Shown here: one piece after another, positions 1 to 11,541 of the stretch
Layout of the letters: each line of letters starts with the position of its first letter
How positions within the stretch are numbered: the first letter of the stretch is position 1
NCBI GenBank assembly: GCA_947623455.1
Contig: OX392534.1
Coordinates: 11,542,001 to 11,606,000 of the forward strand
Reading direction: 5' to 3'
From: Mimachlamys varia
Lineage: Eukaryota; Mollusca; Bivalvia; Pectinida; Pectinidae
Length of the DNA: 64,000 nt
The notes under the pieces: generated by a model
Databases searched by the model: none
What the model saw: only the letters and a program-made list of their open reading frames with translations
What the model was told of the DNA's origin: nothing
Translations under genes and position numbers: made by a program

Positions 1-36
1 TCCCACCCTCTATATCGAACCCCCAGTGTGACTTAC

Positions 37-466
37 CTTTTCGATGGGCGTGTCGGTCGTGGTCGCCAACAAGACTTGTTTCTTCCGCTTCCGCTATGGG
101 TGGGAAGGCTCCGTGTGTAAATACAAACGGTGTCTTACTCTCCCAGACCTTCTGTGGAGAAGTCTTCAGCTGGGGACGAGGGTGACCGTCTATCAGCTTC
201 ATCTTCTCTGACTCGTACACATCCTTCTCCTTAAATTTGATAATTGACACCAATCTATGCCTCCTCGCCTTGGAAGGGTCCTTTGATTCGATCTTTGTTT
301 TCGAATGTTGATCACTATCCTCGTGTTGTTTGTCCCTTTTAGACTTTTCTTTCTTTTTCCGTTTCTTTGTCGGTCCTTTTTTAATTCGTTGTGTCCAGGA
401 CAAATGTTTCGATTCCTCATCCTCTGAAGAAATAGATTCCCACTTTGATGTTGGGAACAAAGGCAT
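37..466 (-). CDS. First coding exon of an uncharacterised lysine-rich protein (partial gene)
   Basis: The ATG is at 466 on the minus strand, about 45 nt downstream of an in-frame TGA, so the start is well bounded. The frame is open for 143 codons and meets a consensus donor, AAG|GTAAGT, with the last exon base at 37 (phase 1). The reading frame then runs on to the window edge without a stop, so the rest of the gene lies to the left. The peptide begins MPLFPTSKWES, then has an acidic SSEDEES patch, a strongly basic tract (residues about 26-55, rich in K/R, with KKRKKKEKSK) that could serve as a nuclear localisation signal, and a less biased C-terminal half containing KVWESKTPFVFTHGAFPP. I do not recognise the family. 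The LFP start followed by acidic then basic tracts is superficially like NRDE2-type nuclear proteins, but the diagnostic region is not in the window. Confidence 0.7.
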
Positions 467-559
467 CGTTGACAGTGGTTTGTATTTACTTTTAACAATT
501 GTGGAACTTGTTCAATACACAACACCTTTTAGTCTACAAAAGAACCCGCCATGACGAAT

Positions 560-2510
560 ACCAGTCGATTTGTTTGGAGTATCCTGTCAACGCCCTGTAC
601 CGGAAACACCCTGTATGGTCCATACTTAAGGTAGACACACGTTGCAACACGTGACGTCACATGCTCATTATTTCCTTATATTCCATATATGTATGAAACA
701 ATACATTTAAGCTGTGTAATATTTGCCTATGAATATGGCGATACACTTTACATCCGGGTTTTCCACATTACTGCGTTAATTTACATATGATGTAAACATG
801 GGGTGAATGCCTCGGGTGAGATTAGCACGTATAAATGAAGGTCTACAGCTTGTTTGTACGAGCTGGTGCCGAGGACCCGATATCCAAACACACAATGACA
901 GCAACAAGAATCTACTCCGTTAGCCTTGGTAAAGTTAATTTCAAATTCTTTATCGAAATAACTTTCTTGTCAGTGACAAAATTGAGCGTTAAATAACTTC
1001 TCAGCGACTCAAGCGACGCGGTTCTAGAACCGTTTCCAATGTTACAGTATTCAACACGCACCGCAACAGCACACGAAATAGTGTCGTGTAAACAGTGCTC
1101 TACATCAGCTTATACTTAAAGTGCTGGTGTTCTTATACAAGTACTTATCGTAATTATAATACTATACCTTTCTCTCATTTCAAACATTTAGATATAACAA
1201 AAGCATTTCAAAAACATGATTAATGAACATATTGCTCACCATACATGTTTTCTTCGCATGTTAAGCTTCTATAAAAGTGGAATGAATTCGAAAGTGATTT
1301 AATTTGAATATCAGACTCTAGCAATATTGTATTTTACGAGAGTATAGTATGTAGGAGATTTTTCCCTTGTTAGTCTTACCGTCGGTGCCAATGTGTTTGC
1401 GACAGAATCCAATGAAGAAAATAGAAATATTTGTAAATCCAATATTCACGTTATCGTTAAACAAGAACGCTTAGTATAACAGACATCTATCACTTCACAC
1501 TCAATCCTTCACTTGTTTTCAAAATCTGATACGGTTGTCTGTATAACTATTTACACTGTAACTCCGAGACGATACCACACAACTCTGCGCTTCAGTCAAA
1601 CTTGACCCCACCTGACCAGCTAGTTCCGGGGATAGGGCACTCATTGCTGGACAGATGTACAGCCACCGCAGCCGTTCTGATCAATCAGCCCACCCTACTA
1701 CTCCGTGTAGCGTATTAACCCCCGGCTCTATGTGTTTTTACCATTCACCGCGGACCTGTTCCTTCGGTGCAGACCTGTTCCTTCGGTCCGGAGCTGTTTT
1801 AACATTCACCGCGGACCTGTCCTTTAGGTCCGAAGCGTCTGCCTGTTTCCAGGATAGTATCCGAGGATTGGCGTGATTTATATACTGGAGCGAGAGGTTA
1901 CAGCGTGCGCCTGCTCTCTCGTCATTACAACAAATCATAGCTTTACCGAATCTCCTCAAACCTTCCGAGCAGGCGTGACATAGACCATCCCCGACTCTTA
2001 AAATCTAAACCAATAATAGAGAATAGAAAAATTGTCTAGTCGCCATTCCAACGTTGATATGGCCGTAACTCTTTAAGGTACAAGCTTCCGTAACTAATGA
2101 GTCGCTAGTAAAGCTCCTAAAACAAAACGTGTTGTTATTAATGGGACATCAACGTAACTCATGGATTATTCCTTACAGCCGCAATATTGAGGCATATTTT
2201 TCAGTTGAGGCACCGGCCAAACTTCCATGTTCTAAAAAGTCATTTCTAAAACATAACCAGTAACCACTCAGTAACCGTAACTAGATATCCACGGGCGTAA
2301 TTCCTAAACCATAACCAGTAACCGTAACCGAAGTTACTTGGGTTTCTGTCAGTATACACACAAGAACAGTAGACCCCTTATATCATTCTGTAATAGGGCT
2401 CAGGTCCTGATATATATTTTATTTACCGATTGAAACTCAAACAACAGTGATTTTACTAGATACCCAACCCAACAACCCAAAACATCATTATTTTTGTGTG
2501 TTTTCAACTT
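560..2510. other. Intergenic, no gene recognised
   Basis: AT-rich sequence with no convincing splice-bounded open frame. At 1741-1850 a segment starting ATTCACCGCGGACCTG is imperfectly duplicated with a 61-bp offset, which produces short open frames on both strands that look accidental. Confidence 0.5.
640..663. promoter_or_regulatory. E-box / CRE composite in the presumed promoter of the left-edge gene
   Basis: CACGTG (648-653) overlaps a perfect palindromic CRE, TGACGTCA (652-659). A GTTGCAAC palindrome sits just before it at 641-648. The cluster lies about 185 bp upstream of the minus-strand ATG at 466, a normal promoter distance. CREB/ATF and bHLH-ZIP factors bind these motifs in animals; use here is inferred from position only. 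Confidence 0.45.
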
Positions 2511-2517
2511 TTCACAC

Positions 2518-2628
2518 ATGGGTTGTTTTCACATATTGGCTTGTTTTCACATATTGGATTGTTTTCACATATTGGGTTGTTTCACTTATTGGGTTGTTTC
2601 ACATATTGGGTTGTTTCACATATTGGCA
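2518..2628. repeat. Short minisatellite, 17-18 bp unit, about 6 copies
   Basis: Six consecutive copies of TTGTTTTCACATATTGG with small length changes (TTTT to TTT). The unit carries no stop on the plus strand, which explains the open frame across it; there is no other coding evidence. Confidence 0.85.
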
Positions 2629-2794
2629 GGCTAAATATCTATTCATGCCAGTAGCCATTACGACAGAGACAAAGTTAACCCCTATATATTCTGGATTTCT
2701 ATTTAATGATGTAAAATCGACTAGTTTATCGATCGTAATGGTATTATGTAGTTCTATAGATACCAGATCACGTGACATGCTTGGTGAGACTAAC

Positions 2795-2824
2795 CATGCA
2801 GTGTCGTTTGTAAGACACTGCATG
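2795..2824. repeat. Perfect short inverted repeat
   Basis: CATGCAGTGTC (2795-2805) and its exact complement GACACTGCATG (2814-2824) enclose an 8-nt spacer. It is likely the remnant of a small foldback element; no regulatory role is evident. Confidence 0.7.
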
Positions 2825-2829
2825 TTTTG

Positions 2830-3760
2830 AAAAGATAATAAAGCACCCTTTTCGGTTAAATCCCGTGATTTCTTTTCATCGGGCTCTCAGATAATATCGC
2901 TTCCAATTTCAGTAATGTGTATTGGATATGAATACATCAGGTTACTCGTTTCCATGGCTATTGCTGCGGTAGAGATAAAACATGAAAGGAATTAAACATA
3001 ACTTGCTCGAATAGAAGGAAATGATTTCTCGTCAAATTATATCCATTTGTCATTAAGATTCAAAGACGTGATTGAACCGTCCAAAATAATTCCGTTTTCT
3101 GGTCGAAGTGTTTTTTTATCGATCACCGGAAAAAAGGCAGAACTGCTATCAGTTCCTTAAATTTCACTAAAAAAAAACTTTTTAAAAAAGAACTCTTTTT
3201 CCGGACCGATTTCACCACAAATTTTCGAAAAATTGTTTTGTTATTGGGTTGAATTGTGTTGTGTATTTTAGTCCTCACAAGAGCTTTATGCTGAGTACAG
3301 TACCAAAACACGCCAACTCTCAGCACTACAAATATCCACCTTTTGTTTGCTACATACTGACAGGGGGTCAAGATAAGTTCAAATCAGTCGGAGTTTCAAT
3401 GTGTTGGTGTTGTTTTCTCCGGGCTTCTCGTATATCACACGATATGGAATACATTCCATCTAAGCATAGCAGATAGGCTAGAACAATACAAATAATACAG
3501 GTAATATTTCCTAAATTACCAAAGTGTATTTTCCAAATTGATACGTGAAAGTTTTATTTAACCATGTCCTACATCATCATATAGATCTTAGGCTGGCGAG
3601 GATGCTACTTACTAAAAGGAATTCTACTTCTGACCCAGACAATAAGGCTTGATGGCTGAACCATTATGTAAGAGAGTTTCGAAATCGATGTCTATAAGCA
3701 GCTATACTTATCTTGCTATCTACATCCGACAATATAATCATCTCATGACAGTGTATTTAT
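2830..3760. other. Intergenic, no gene recognised
   Basis: AT-rich DNA with short chance open frames only. I see no repeats, RNA genes or splice-flanked coding segments. Confidence 0.5.
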
Positions 3761-3764
3761 TTCC

Positions 3765-5575
3765 TTGTGCACCAATACATCAATGTATTTATCTCCCGGT
3801 GTACTAGTACATCAGACAGTGTATTTATCTCCTGGTGTACTAGTACATCAGACAGTGTATATATCTCTCGGTGTACTAGTACATCAGACAATGTATATAT
3901 CCCCTGGTGTACTAGTACATCAGACAGTGTATATATCCCCCGGTGTACTAGTACATCAGACAGTGTATATATCTCCCGCTGTACTAGTACATCAGACAGT
4001 GTATTTATCTCTTGGTGTACTTGTACATCAGACAGTGTATATATCTCCCGGTGTACAAGTACATCAGACAGTGTATATATCTCCTGGTGTACTAGTACAT
4101 CAGACAGTGTATATATCTCCCGGTGTACAAGTACATCAGACTGTGTATATATCTCCTGGTGTACTAGTACATCAGACAGTGTATTTATCTCCCGATGTAC
4201 TAGTACATCAGACAGTGTATATATCTCCTGGTATACTAGTACATCAGACAGTGTATTTATCTCCTGGTATACTAGTACATCAGACAGTGTATATATCTCC
4301 CGGTGTACTAGTACATCAGACAGTGTATTTATATCCTGGTGTACAAGTACATCAGACAGTGTATATATCTCCTGGTGTACTAGTACATCAGACATTGTAT
4401 TTATATCCTGGTGTACTAGTACATCAGACAGTGTATTTATCTCCTGGTGTACTAGTACATCAGACAGTGTATATATCTCCCGGTGTACTAGTACATCAGA
4501 CAGTGTATATATCTCCTGGTGTACTAGTACATCACACAGTGTATTTATCTCCCGGTGTACTAGTACATCAGACATTGTATTTATCTCCCGGTGTACTAGT
4601 ACATGTACATCAGACAGTGTATTTATCTCGTGGTGTACTAGTACATCAGACAGTGTATATATCCCCTGGTGTACTAGTACATCAGACAGTGTATATATCT
4701 CCCGGTGTACAAGTACATCAGACAGTGTATATATCTCCCGGTGTACTAGTACATCACACAGTGTATTTATCTCCTGGTGTACTAGTACATCAGACAGTGT
4801 ATATATCTCCTGGTGTACTAGTACATCAGACATTGTATTTATCTCCCGGTGTAATAGTACATCAGACAGTGTATATATCTCGTGGTGTACTAGTACATCA
4901 GACAGTGTATATATCTCCCGGTGTACTAGTACATCACACAGTGTATTTATCTCCTGGTGTACTAGTACATCAGACAGTGTATATATCTCCTGGTGTACTA
5001 GTACATCAGACATTGTATTTATCTCCCGGTGTAATAGTACATCAGACAGTGTATTTATCTCGTGGTGTACTAGTACATCAGACAGTGTATATATCTCCTG
5101 GTGTACTAGTACATCAGACAGTGTATACATCTCCCGGTGTACTAGTACATCAGACAGTGTATATATCTCCTGGTGTACCAGTACATCAGACAGTGTATTT
5201 ATCTCCCGGTGTACCAGTACATCAGACAGTATGTATCCCCTGGTTTACTAGTACATCAGACAGTGCATATATCTCCTGGTGTACCAGTACATCAGACAGT
5301 GTATATATCCCCTGGTGTACCAGTACATCAGACAGTGTATATATATCCTGGTGTACTAGTACATCAGACAGTGTATTTATCTCCCGGTGTACCAGTACAT
5401 CAGACAGTATATATCCCCTGGTTTACTAGTACATCAGACAGTGTATATATCTCCTGGTGTACCAGTACATCAGACAGTGTATATATCCCCTGGTGTACCA
5501 GTACATCAGACAGTGTATTAATCTCCTGGTGTACCAGTACATCACACAAAGTATTTAAATCCTAATGTACATCAA
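3765..5575. repeat. Minisatellite A: 36-bp unit, about 50 copies
   Basis: The 36-bp unit consists of GTGTACTAGTACATCAGACA followed by a GTGTATATATCTCCTG-like half. Each unit holds the perfect 10-bp palindrome GTACTAGTAC, sometimes changed to GTACAAGTAC or GTACCAGTAC. Because 36 is divisible by 3 and the unit lacks stops in several frames, long 12-residue-periodic open frames exist on both strands (for example VYISPGVLVHQT on plus, EIYTLSDVLVHQ on minus). A 6-bp insertion near 4604 keeps the frame. Higher-order duplication is visible: the variant GGTGTAATAGTAC recurs 180 bp (5 units) apart near 4849 and 5029. I regard it as non-coding satellite because frames on both strands are equally open. 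Confidence 0.95.
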
Positions 5576-5945
5576 ACAATGTATTTGTCTCGTGGCCCAT
5601 GATTTAAAAGTTCTCGTCATACAATAATCATTAGTCGAGGTATATGTATCGTGATGGTGAACAGGTGTTCCGTTAGCGTGACAACCAAAGACATTGTCTG
5701 TCGTGCGATTATGCTGACCAGAACCTCGTCATCCGCGGACGTCAGCGCCTGGTAATCGCCGTATTAGGCCGTCAGTTATCCTATTTCCACGGATATTGTT
5801 GGTTTAGCACTGAAGACACAATCTAGCCAATATAATCGGTTCGTGACACTACGACCTCTGTTCCCAGGCCTGATAAAGGAGCAAATCGAGAAAATGATCA
5901 GTCAGCGTTATAAGTTTATCGTACCAAAACAATTCAAACAAGTAC
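5576..5945. other. Unique spacer between the two 36-bp arrays
   Basis: About 370 bp of non-repetitive sequence. A 61-codon open frame at 5843-6028 runs into the next array and is not convincing as a gene. Confidence 0.5.
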
Positions 5946-8900
5946 TTAATACCCCACAGAACGACAGTAACTTAGCAATATACTGGATCGTTCAGGACGG
6001 TGGTAACATAGCAACAAGCTGGACCTAACAGGACAACAGTAACATAACAACAAACAGGACCTTACATGACAACAGTAACATAGCAACAAGCTGGACCTTA
6101 CATAACAACAGTAATATAACAACAAGCTGGACCTTACTGGACAACAGTAACATAGCAACAAGCTGGACCTTACAGGACAACAGTAACATAGCAACAAGCT
6201 GGACCTTACAGAACAACAGTAATATAACAACAATCTGGACCTTACAGGGCAACAATGACTTAGCAACAAGCTGGACCTTACAGAACAACAGTAATATAAC
6301 AACAAGCTGGACCTTACAGGACAACAGTAATATAACAACAAACTGGACCTTACAGGACAACAGTAATATAACAACAAGCTGGACCTTACAGAACAACAGT
6401 AATATAACAACAAGCTGGACCTTACAGGACAACAGTAATATAACAACAAGCTGGACCTTACAGGACAACAGTAACATAGCAACAAGCTGAACCTTACAGG
6501 ACAACAGTAATAAAACAACAAGCTGGACCTTACAGGACAACAGTAATATAACAACACGCTGGACCTTACAGGACAACAGTAATATAACAACAAGCTGGAC
6601 CTTACAGGACAACAGTAATATAACAACAAGCTGGAACTTACAGGACAACAGTAATATAACAACAAGCTGGACCTTACAGAACAACAGTAATATAACAACA
6701 AGCTGGACCTTACAGGACAACAGTAATATAACAACAAGCTGGACCTTACAGGACAACAGTAACATAGCAACAAGCTGAACCTTACAGGACAACAGTAATA
6801 TAACAACAAGCTGGACCTTACAGGACAACAGTAATATAACAACACGCTGGACCTTACAGGACAACAGTAATATAACAACAAGCTGGACCTTACAGGACAA
6901 CAGTAATATAACAACAAGCTGGAACTTACAGGACAACAGTAATATAACAACAAACTGGACCTTACAGGACAACAGTAATATAACAACAAGCTGGACCTTA
7001 CAGGACAACAGTAATATAACAACAAGCTGGACCTTACAGAACAACAGTAATATAACAACAAACTGGACCTGACAGGACAACAGTAATATAACAACAAGCT
7101 GGACCTTACAGGACAACAGTAAGGTAGCAACAAACTGGACCTTACAGAACAACAGTAATATAACAACAAGCTGGACCTTACAGGACAACAGTAAAGTAGC
7201 AACAAACTGGACCTTACAGGACAACAGTAACATAACAACAAGCTGGACCTTACAGGACAACAGTAACATAGCAACAAGCTGGACCTTACAGGGCAACAGT
7301 AACATAGCAACAATCTGGACCTTACAGGACAACAGTAAAGTAGCAACAATCTGGACCTTACAGGACAACAGTAAAGTAGCAACAAGCTGGACCTTACAGG
7401 ACAACAGTAAAGTAGCAACAAACTGGACCTTACAGGACAACAGTAATATAACAACAAGCTGGACCTTACAGGACAACAGTAAGGTAGCAACAAGCTGGAC
7501 CTTACAGGACAACAGTAATATAACAACAAGCTGGACCTTACAGGACAACAGTAACATAGCAACAACCTGGACCTTACAGAACAACAGTAATATAACAACA
7601 AGCTGGACCTTACAGGACAACAGTAAAGTAGCAACAAACTGGACCTTACAGGACAACAGTAATATAACAACAAGCTGGACCTTACAGGACAACAGTAATA
7701 TAACAACAAGCTGGACCTTACAGAACAACAGTAATATAACAAGCTGGACCTTACAGGACAACAGTAACGTAGCAACAAGCTGGACCTTACAGGACAACAG
7801 TAATATAACAACAACCTGGACCTTACAGAACAACAGTAATATAACAACAAGCTGGACCTTACAGGACAACAGTAACATAGCAACAAGCTGGATCTTACAG
7901 GACAACAGTAATATAACAACAAGCTGGACCTTACAGGACAACAGTAATATAACAACAAGCTGGACCTTACAGGACAACAGTAATATAACAACAAGCTGGA
8001 CCTTACAGGACAACAGTAATATAACAACAAGCTGGACCTTACAGGACAACAGTAATATAACAACAAGCTGGACCTTACAGAACAACAGTAATATAACAAC
8101 AAGCCGGACCTTACAGGACAACAGTAACGTAGCAACAAGCTGGACCTTACAGGACAACAGTAATATAACAACAAACTGGACCTTACAGGACAACAGTAAT
8201 ATAACAACAAGCTGTATTTTACAGAACAACAGTAATATAACAACAAGCTGGACCTTACAGAACAACAGTAATATAACAACAAGCTGGACCTTACAGGACA
8301 ACAGTAACGTAGCAACAAGCTGGACCTTACAGGACAACAGTAATATAACAACAAGCTGGATCTTACAGGACAACAGTAATATAACAACAAGCTGGACCTG
8401 ACAGGACAACAGTAATATAACAACAAGCTGGACCTTACAGGACAACAGTAAGGTAGCAACAAGCTGGACCTTACAGGACAACAGTAATATAACAACAAGC
8501 TGGACCTTACAGGACAACAGTAATATAACAACAAGCTGGACCTTACAGGACAACAGTAACGTAGCAACAAGCTGGACCTTACAGGACAACAGTAATATAA
8601 CAACAACCTGGACCTTACAGAACAACAGTAATATAACAACAACCATGGACCTTACAGAACAACAGTAATATAACAACAAGCTGGACCTTACAGGACAACA
8701 GTAACGTAGCAACAAGCTTGACCTTACAGGACAACAGTAATATAACAACAACCATGGACCTTACAGGACAACAGTAATATAACAACAAGCTGGACCTTAC
8801 AGGACAACAGTAACGTAGCAACAAGCTGGACCTTACAGGACAACAGTAATATAACAACAACCTGGACCTTACAGAACAACAGTAATATAACAACCTGGAC

Positions 8901-9595
8901 CTTACAGGACAACAGTAACATAGCAACAAGCTGGACCTTACAGGACAACAGTAATATAACAACAACCATGGACCTTACAGAACAACAGTAATATAACAAC
9001 AAGCTGGACCTTACAGGACAACAGTAACGTAGCAACAAGCTGGACCTTACAGGACAACAGTAATATAACAACAAGCTGGACCTTACAGGACAACAGTAAC
9101 GTAGCAACAAGCTGGACCTTACAGGACAACAGTAATATAGCAACAAGCTGGACCTTACAGGACAATAGTAACATAGCAACAAGCTGGACCTTACAGGACA
9201 ACAGTAATATAACAACAAGCTGGACCTTACAGGACAACAGTAATATAACAACAAGCTGGACCTTACAGGACAACAGTAACATAACAACAAGCTGGACCTT
9301 ACAGGACAACAGTAACATAGCAACAAGCTGGACCTTACAGGACAACAGTAATATAACAACAAGCTGGACCTTACAGGACAACAGTAATATAACAACAAGC
9401 TGGACCTTACAGGACAACAGTAATATAACAACAAGCTGGACCTTACAGGACAACAGTAACATAGCAACAAGCTGGACCTTACAGGACAACAGTAACATAG
9501 TAACAAGCTGGACCTTACAGGACAACAGTAACATAGCAACAAGCTGGACTTTACAGGACAACAGTAACATAGTAACAAGCTTGATAACATTACAA
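5946..9595. repeat. Minisatellite B: 36-bp unit, about 100 copies
   Basis: The unit is ACAACAAGCTGGACCTTACA followed by GGACAACAGTAATATA (36 bp), with recurrent variants ATAACAAC / GTAGCAAC and GACAACAG / GAACAACAG. The minus strand reads as LLLYYCCPVRSS or VVILLLSCKVQL repeats for up to about 900 codons, a consequence of the stop-free unit of length 12 codons. A few units of 33 bp (near 7740) or 37 bp (AACAACCATGGACC, near 8641, 8747 and 8964) shift the open frame. An 8-unit block is duplicated in tandem: diagnostic variants GCTGAACC, ACACGCTGG and CTGGAACTTAC recur 288 bp apart at 6486/6774 and onward. No signal peptide, flanking exon or domain supports a protein. Confidence 0.95.
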
Positions 9596-9599
9596 TAAT

Positions 9600-10840
9600 A
9601 AGTCAATACTGCACCATACTGCAGTTATTAACAATCGATTTTTTTAGATTATTGGACCATCCCGAGCTTAATTTAAATGAATCGATGGGACCTTGAGCTA
9701 CAGTTTCTGCTGGTGTTGTACTCGTAGACGAGCTGTCATCGTTAAGCATAATACGTCATGATTTACTCATCCAGCGGGTTGGAGTAATGGTGCTATATAT
9801 CTCTTTACATGCTACGACAATGCGTCATTAATTTATCCCCATCGACACCAGGTTTTACTAATTGTGTTTCACGAGGACGCGGTGAGTTATGGTATGGAGG
9901 TACAGCTATATATTACGGCCTATTGAAGGCAGCACTTGGATTTATAAGACGTAATGTAACTTATTTACGAAGATCTACAGTCACGAAAACACTATTAGAA
10001 GAAATACAATACTGTGAACGAGATAAGGTAGAAACCTTAGCTAACGTCACAGGCTCTCGGGTTCGAAAAAAGACATTTTGTAGTATCTAATTAGGATGAG
10101 CCCAGCCTAGTTCAAACAAACTTATATAGTAGTAAAGTCGCGAGTCCAGAAAAAAATAATCAAGGAGCAATGATGTTAATTTGTCTATATAGTTGTTAGT
10201 AGGGACCTAATACTACCTGTAGAGGAAAGCAAACACAGGTCTAGAATTATTTCTTCCATCTTTTTACCGACGCAATCACTTCTTTGTGTATCTAGACAGT
10301 TGGATCTCACGTGGTATTATTCTTAAAACGTCACCGCCGCGTCATCGCTTTTTGCAGCATTACATTGAAAGCTGCACTCATTTTGTCACCCGTTCCATCG
10401 AGTTCACAATGACAATTCCCTTCTTATGGAAAGTGTGAGAAAAGTAATATAAACCGTCCGTAAATAACGGAGACAGGGAATTCCTAAACCGCGGAATTAT
10501 AATATATAAATTTTGGTTGTTTGTTTCCAAGGTTTTTTTTTATTGAAAATTGAATATCAGCACGGTTCTTCATACTTTGATCTAAAGATAATGAAAAATT
10601 GAAAGCATTCCGTGCAATAAAGTGTTTGTTTGAAAAAAATATTGTTTCATAACTCTTCAAGATAGCAATTTGTAAGATCCAATATTCCTTAAATAACTTG
10701 TACCGATCACATTGACCCGAATAAAGCCTATTAATATTGCCAACATAACTTCCGCTATACTAGATAAATACATGAGATCAGATTTTAATTAATGTCTTTG
10801 AATAAGACTCATTTTAGAGGTTGAACTTTATTGGGCTACA
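9600..10840. other. Intergenic with one unassigned open frame
   Basis: Contains an ATG-started 93-codon frame at 9809-10090 whose product I do not recognise and which has no splice sites or codon pattern to support it. The rest is AT-rich unique sequence up to the LTR element. Confidence 0.45.
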
Positions 10841-10844
10841 GAAT

Positions 10845-11060
10845 TGTTGTAGAGGTGCCGAGCTGACCTCTCTGTATTCTCGTTGAGCAGGACAACTCGC
10901 CCTGAATGTGTTGAGCTGCCGTGCGTGACGGTATTGGGTGTAGTCTACACCTGGTCAAGCCGCTATACGGACGTGTTTACGTACTGTTGGTTTGACTGTA
11001 GATTACGCTGCCGTTGTAGGCAAACTCCATATATAGTATATCTTGTAGCTTCTCACTACA
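10845..11060 (+). repeat. 5' LTR
   Basis: 216 bp, beginning TGTTGTAGAGG and ending CTTCTCACTACA, so it has TG...CA ends. It aligns along its full length with the 3' LTR at 14197-14420, which carries an extra ATATACAT-type 8-bp insertion near its end. Confidence 0.95.
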
Positions 11061-11063
11061 AAT

Positions 11064-11075
11064 TGGTGTCAGAAG
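11064..11075 (+). promoter_or_regulatory. Primer-binding site, tRNA-Leu type
   Basis: TGGTGTCAGAAG begins 3 nt after the 5' LTR and is the complement of the 3' end of animal tRNA-Leu plus CCA (CTTCTGACACCA). SURL-type elements of marine invertebrates use the same primer. Confidence 0.85.
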
Positions 11076-11256
11076 AAATACAAATTATAGCTATAATTTC
11101 TAAATACGAGTTTACCTGTACACAGAACGGTTCCTATTTATAACCACGCCACGCGACGGTGTTATAGCCCGGGGCAATTGTTCTGTGACTACACGCTCAC
11201 TCCAGATTATTATAGCTTTGCGCCGGTTTTGAACGGGGTATATATTGTTTTCAAAC

Positions 11257-11541
11257 ATGTCGCTAAATATTAATGCAGCGTCTTATGATAAACTTTCCGA
11301 TATAGGTCCTAGCAGGGCTAAGGCCATTATTCAGAAACGGGACGAGTGCGATATCACTTTAACATGGGAAGATTTGAAGGGAATCCCTAGCGTATCCAGT
11401 ACTATGTGGGACCCGTTGATAAATAAGGGGCTAGTGCGCCTTGAACCCGTGGTTTCTGGGGGCCAGGATAGGGCGGAAGGCGGTGTTGATAGTGGGGCTT
11501 TACAGCATGCGCGCATTATGGCTGAAAAAAAATGCATTTGA
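11257..11541 (+). pseudogene. Gag N-terminal part with helix-hairpin-helix-like segment
   Basis: The ATG at 11257 opens a frame whose first ~65 residues (NINAASYDKLSDIGPSRAKA, then IIQKRDE and later DLKGIPSVS) resemble a ComEA-type double helix-hairpin-helix DNA-binding module: the INxAS-x-x-x-L...IGPSxAxAII pattern and a second IP turn. The frame ends at TGA 11539-11541, shortly after a run of eight A. The downstream Gag frame is -1 relative to this one, so a single-base loss or a programmed -1 slip at the A run separates the two parts. HhH assignment is by eye. Confidence 0.6.

Noticed and set aside
3757..5565. Long open frames (about 450-550 codons) of 12-residue repeats
   Set aside because: They are open on both strands and in more than one frame because the 36-bp unit lacks stops; no flanking exon, signal peptide or codon bias supports a protein.
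5946..9606. Roughly 900-codon Leu/Cys/Tyr-rich frames on the minus strand
   Set aside because: Repeat artefact of the 36-bp array; two frames are equally open over the same DNA.
9809..10090. ATG-started 93-codon frame
   Set aside because: No family resemblance or gene context; kept only as a note in the intergenic entry.
10883..11143. 86-codon frame across the 5' LTR
   Set aside because: Lies mostly in the LTR and primer-binding region; shadow frame.
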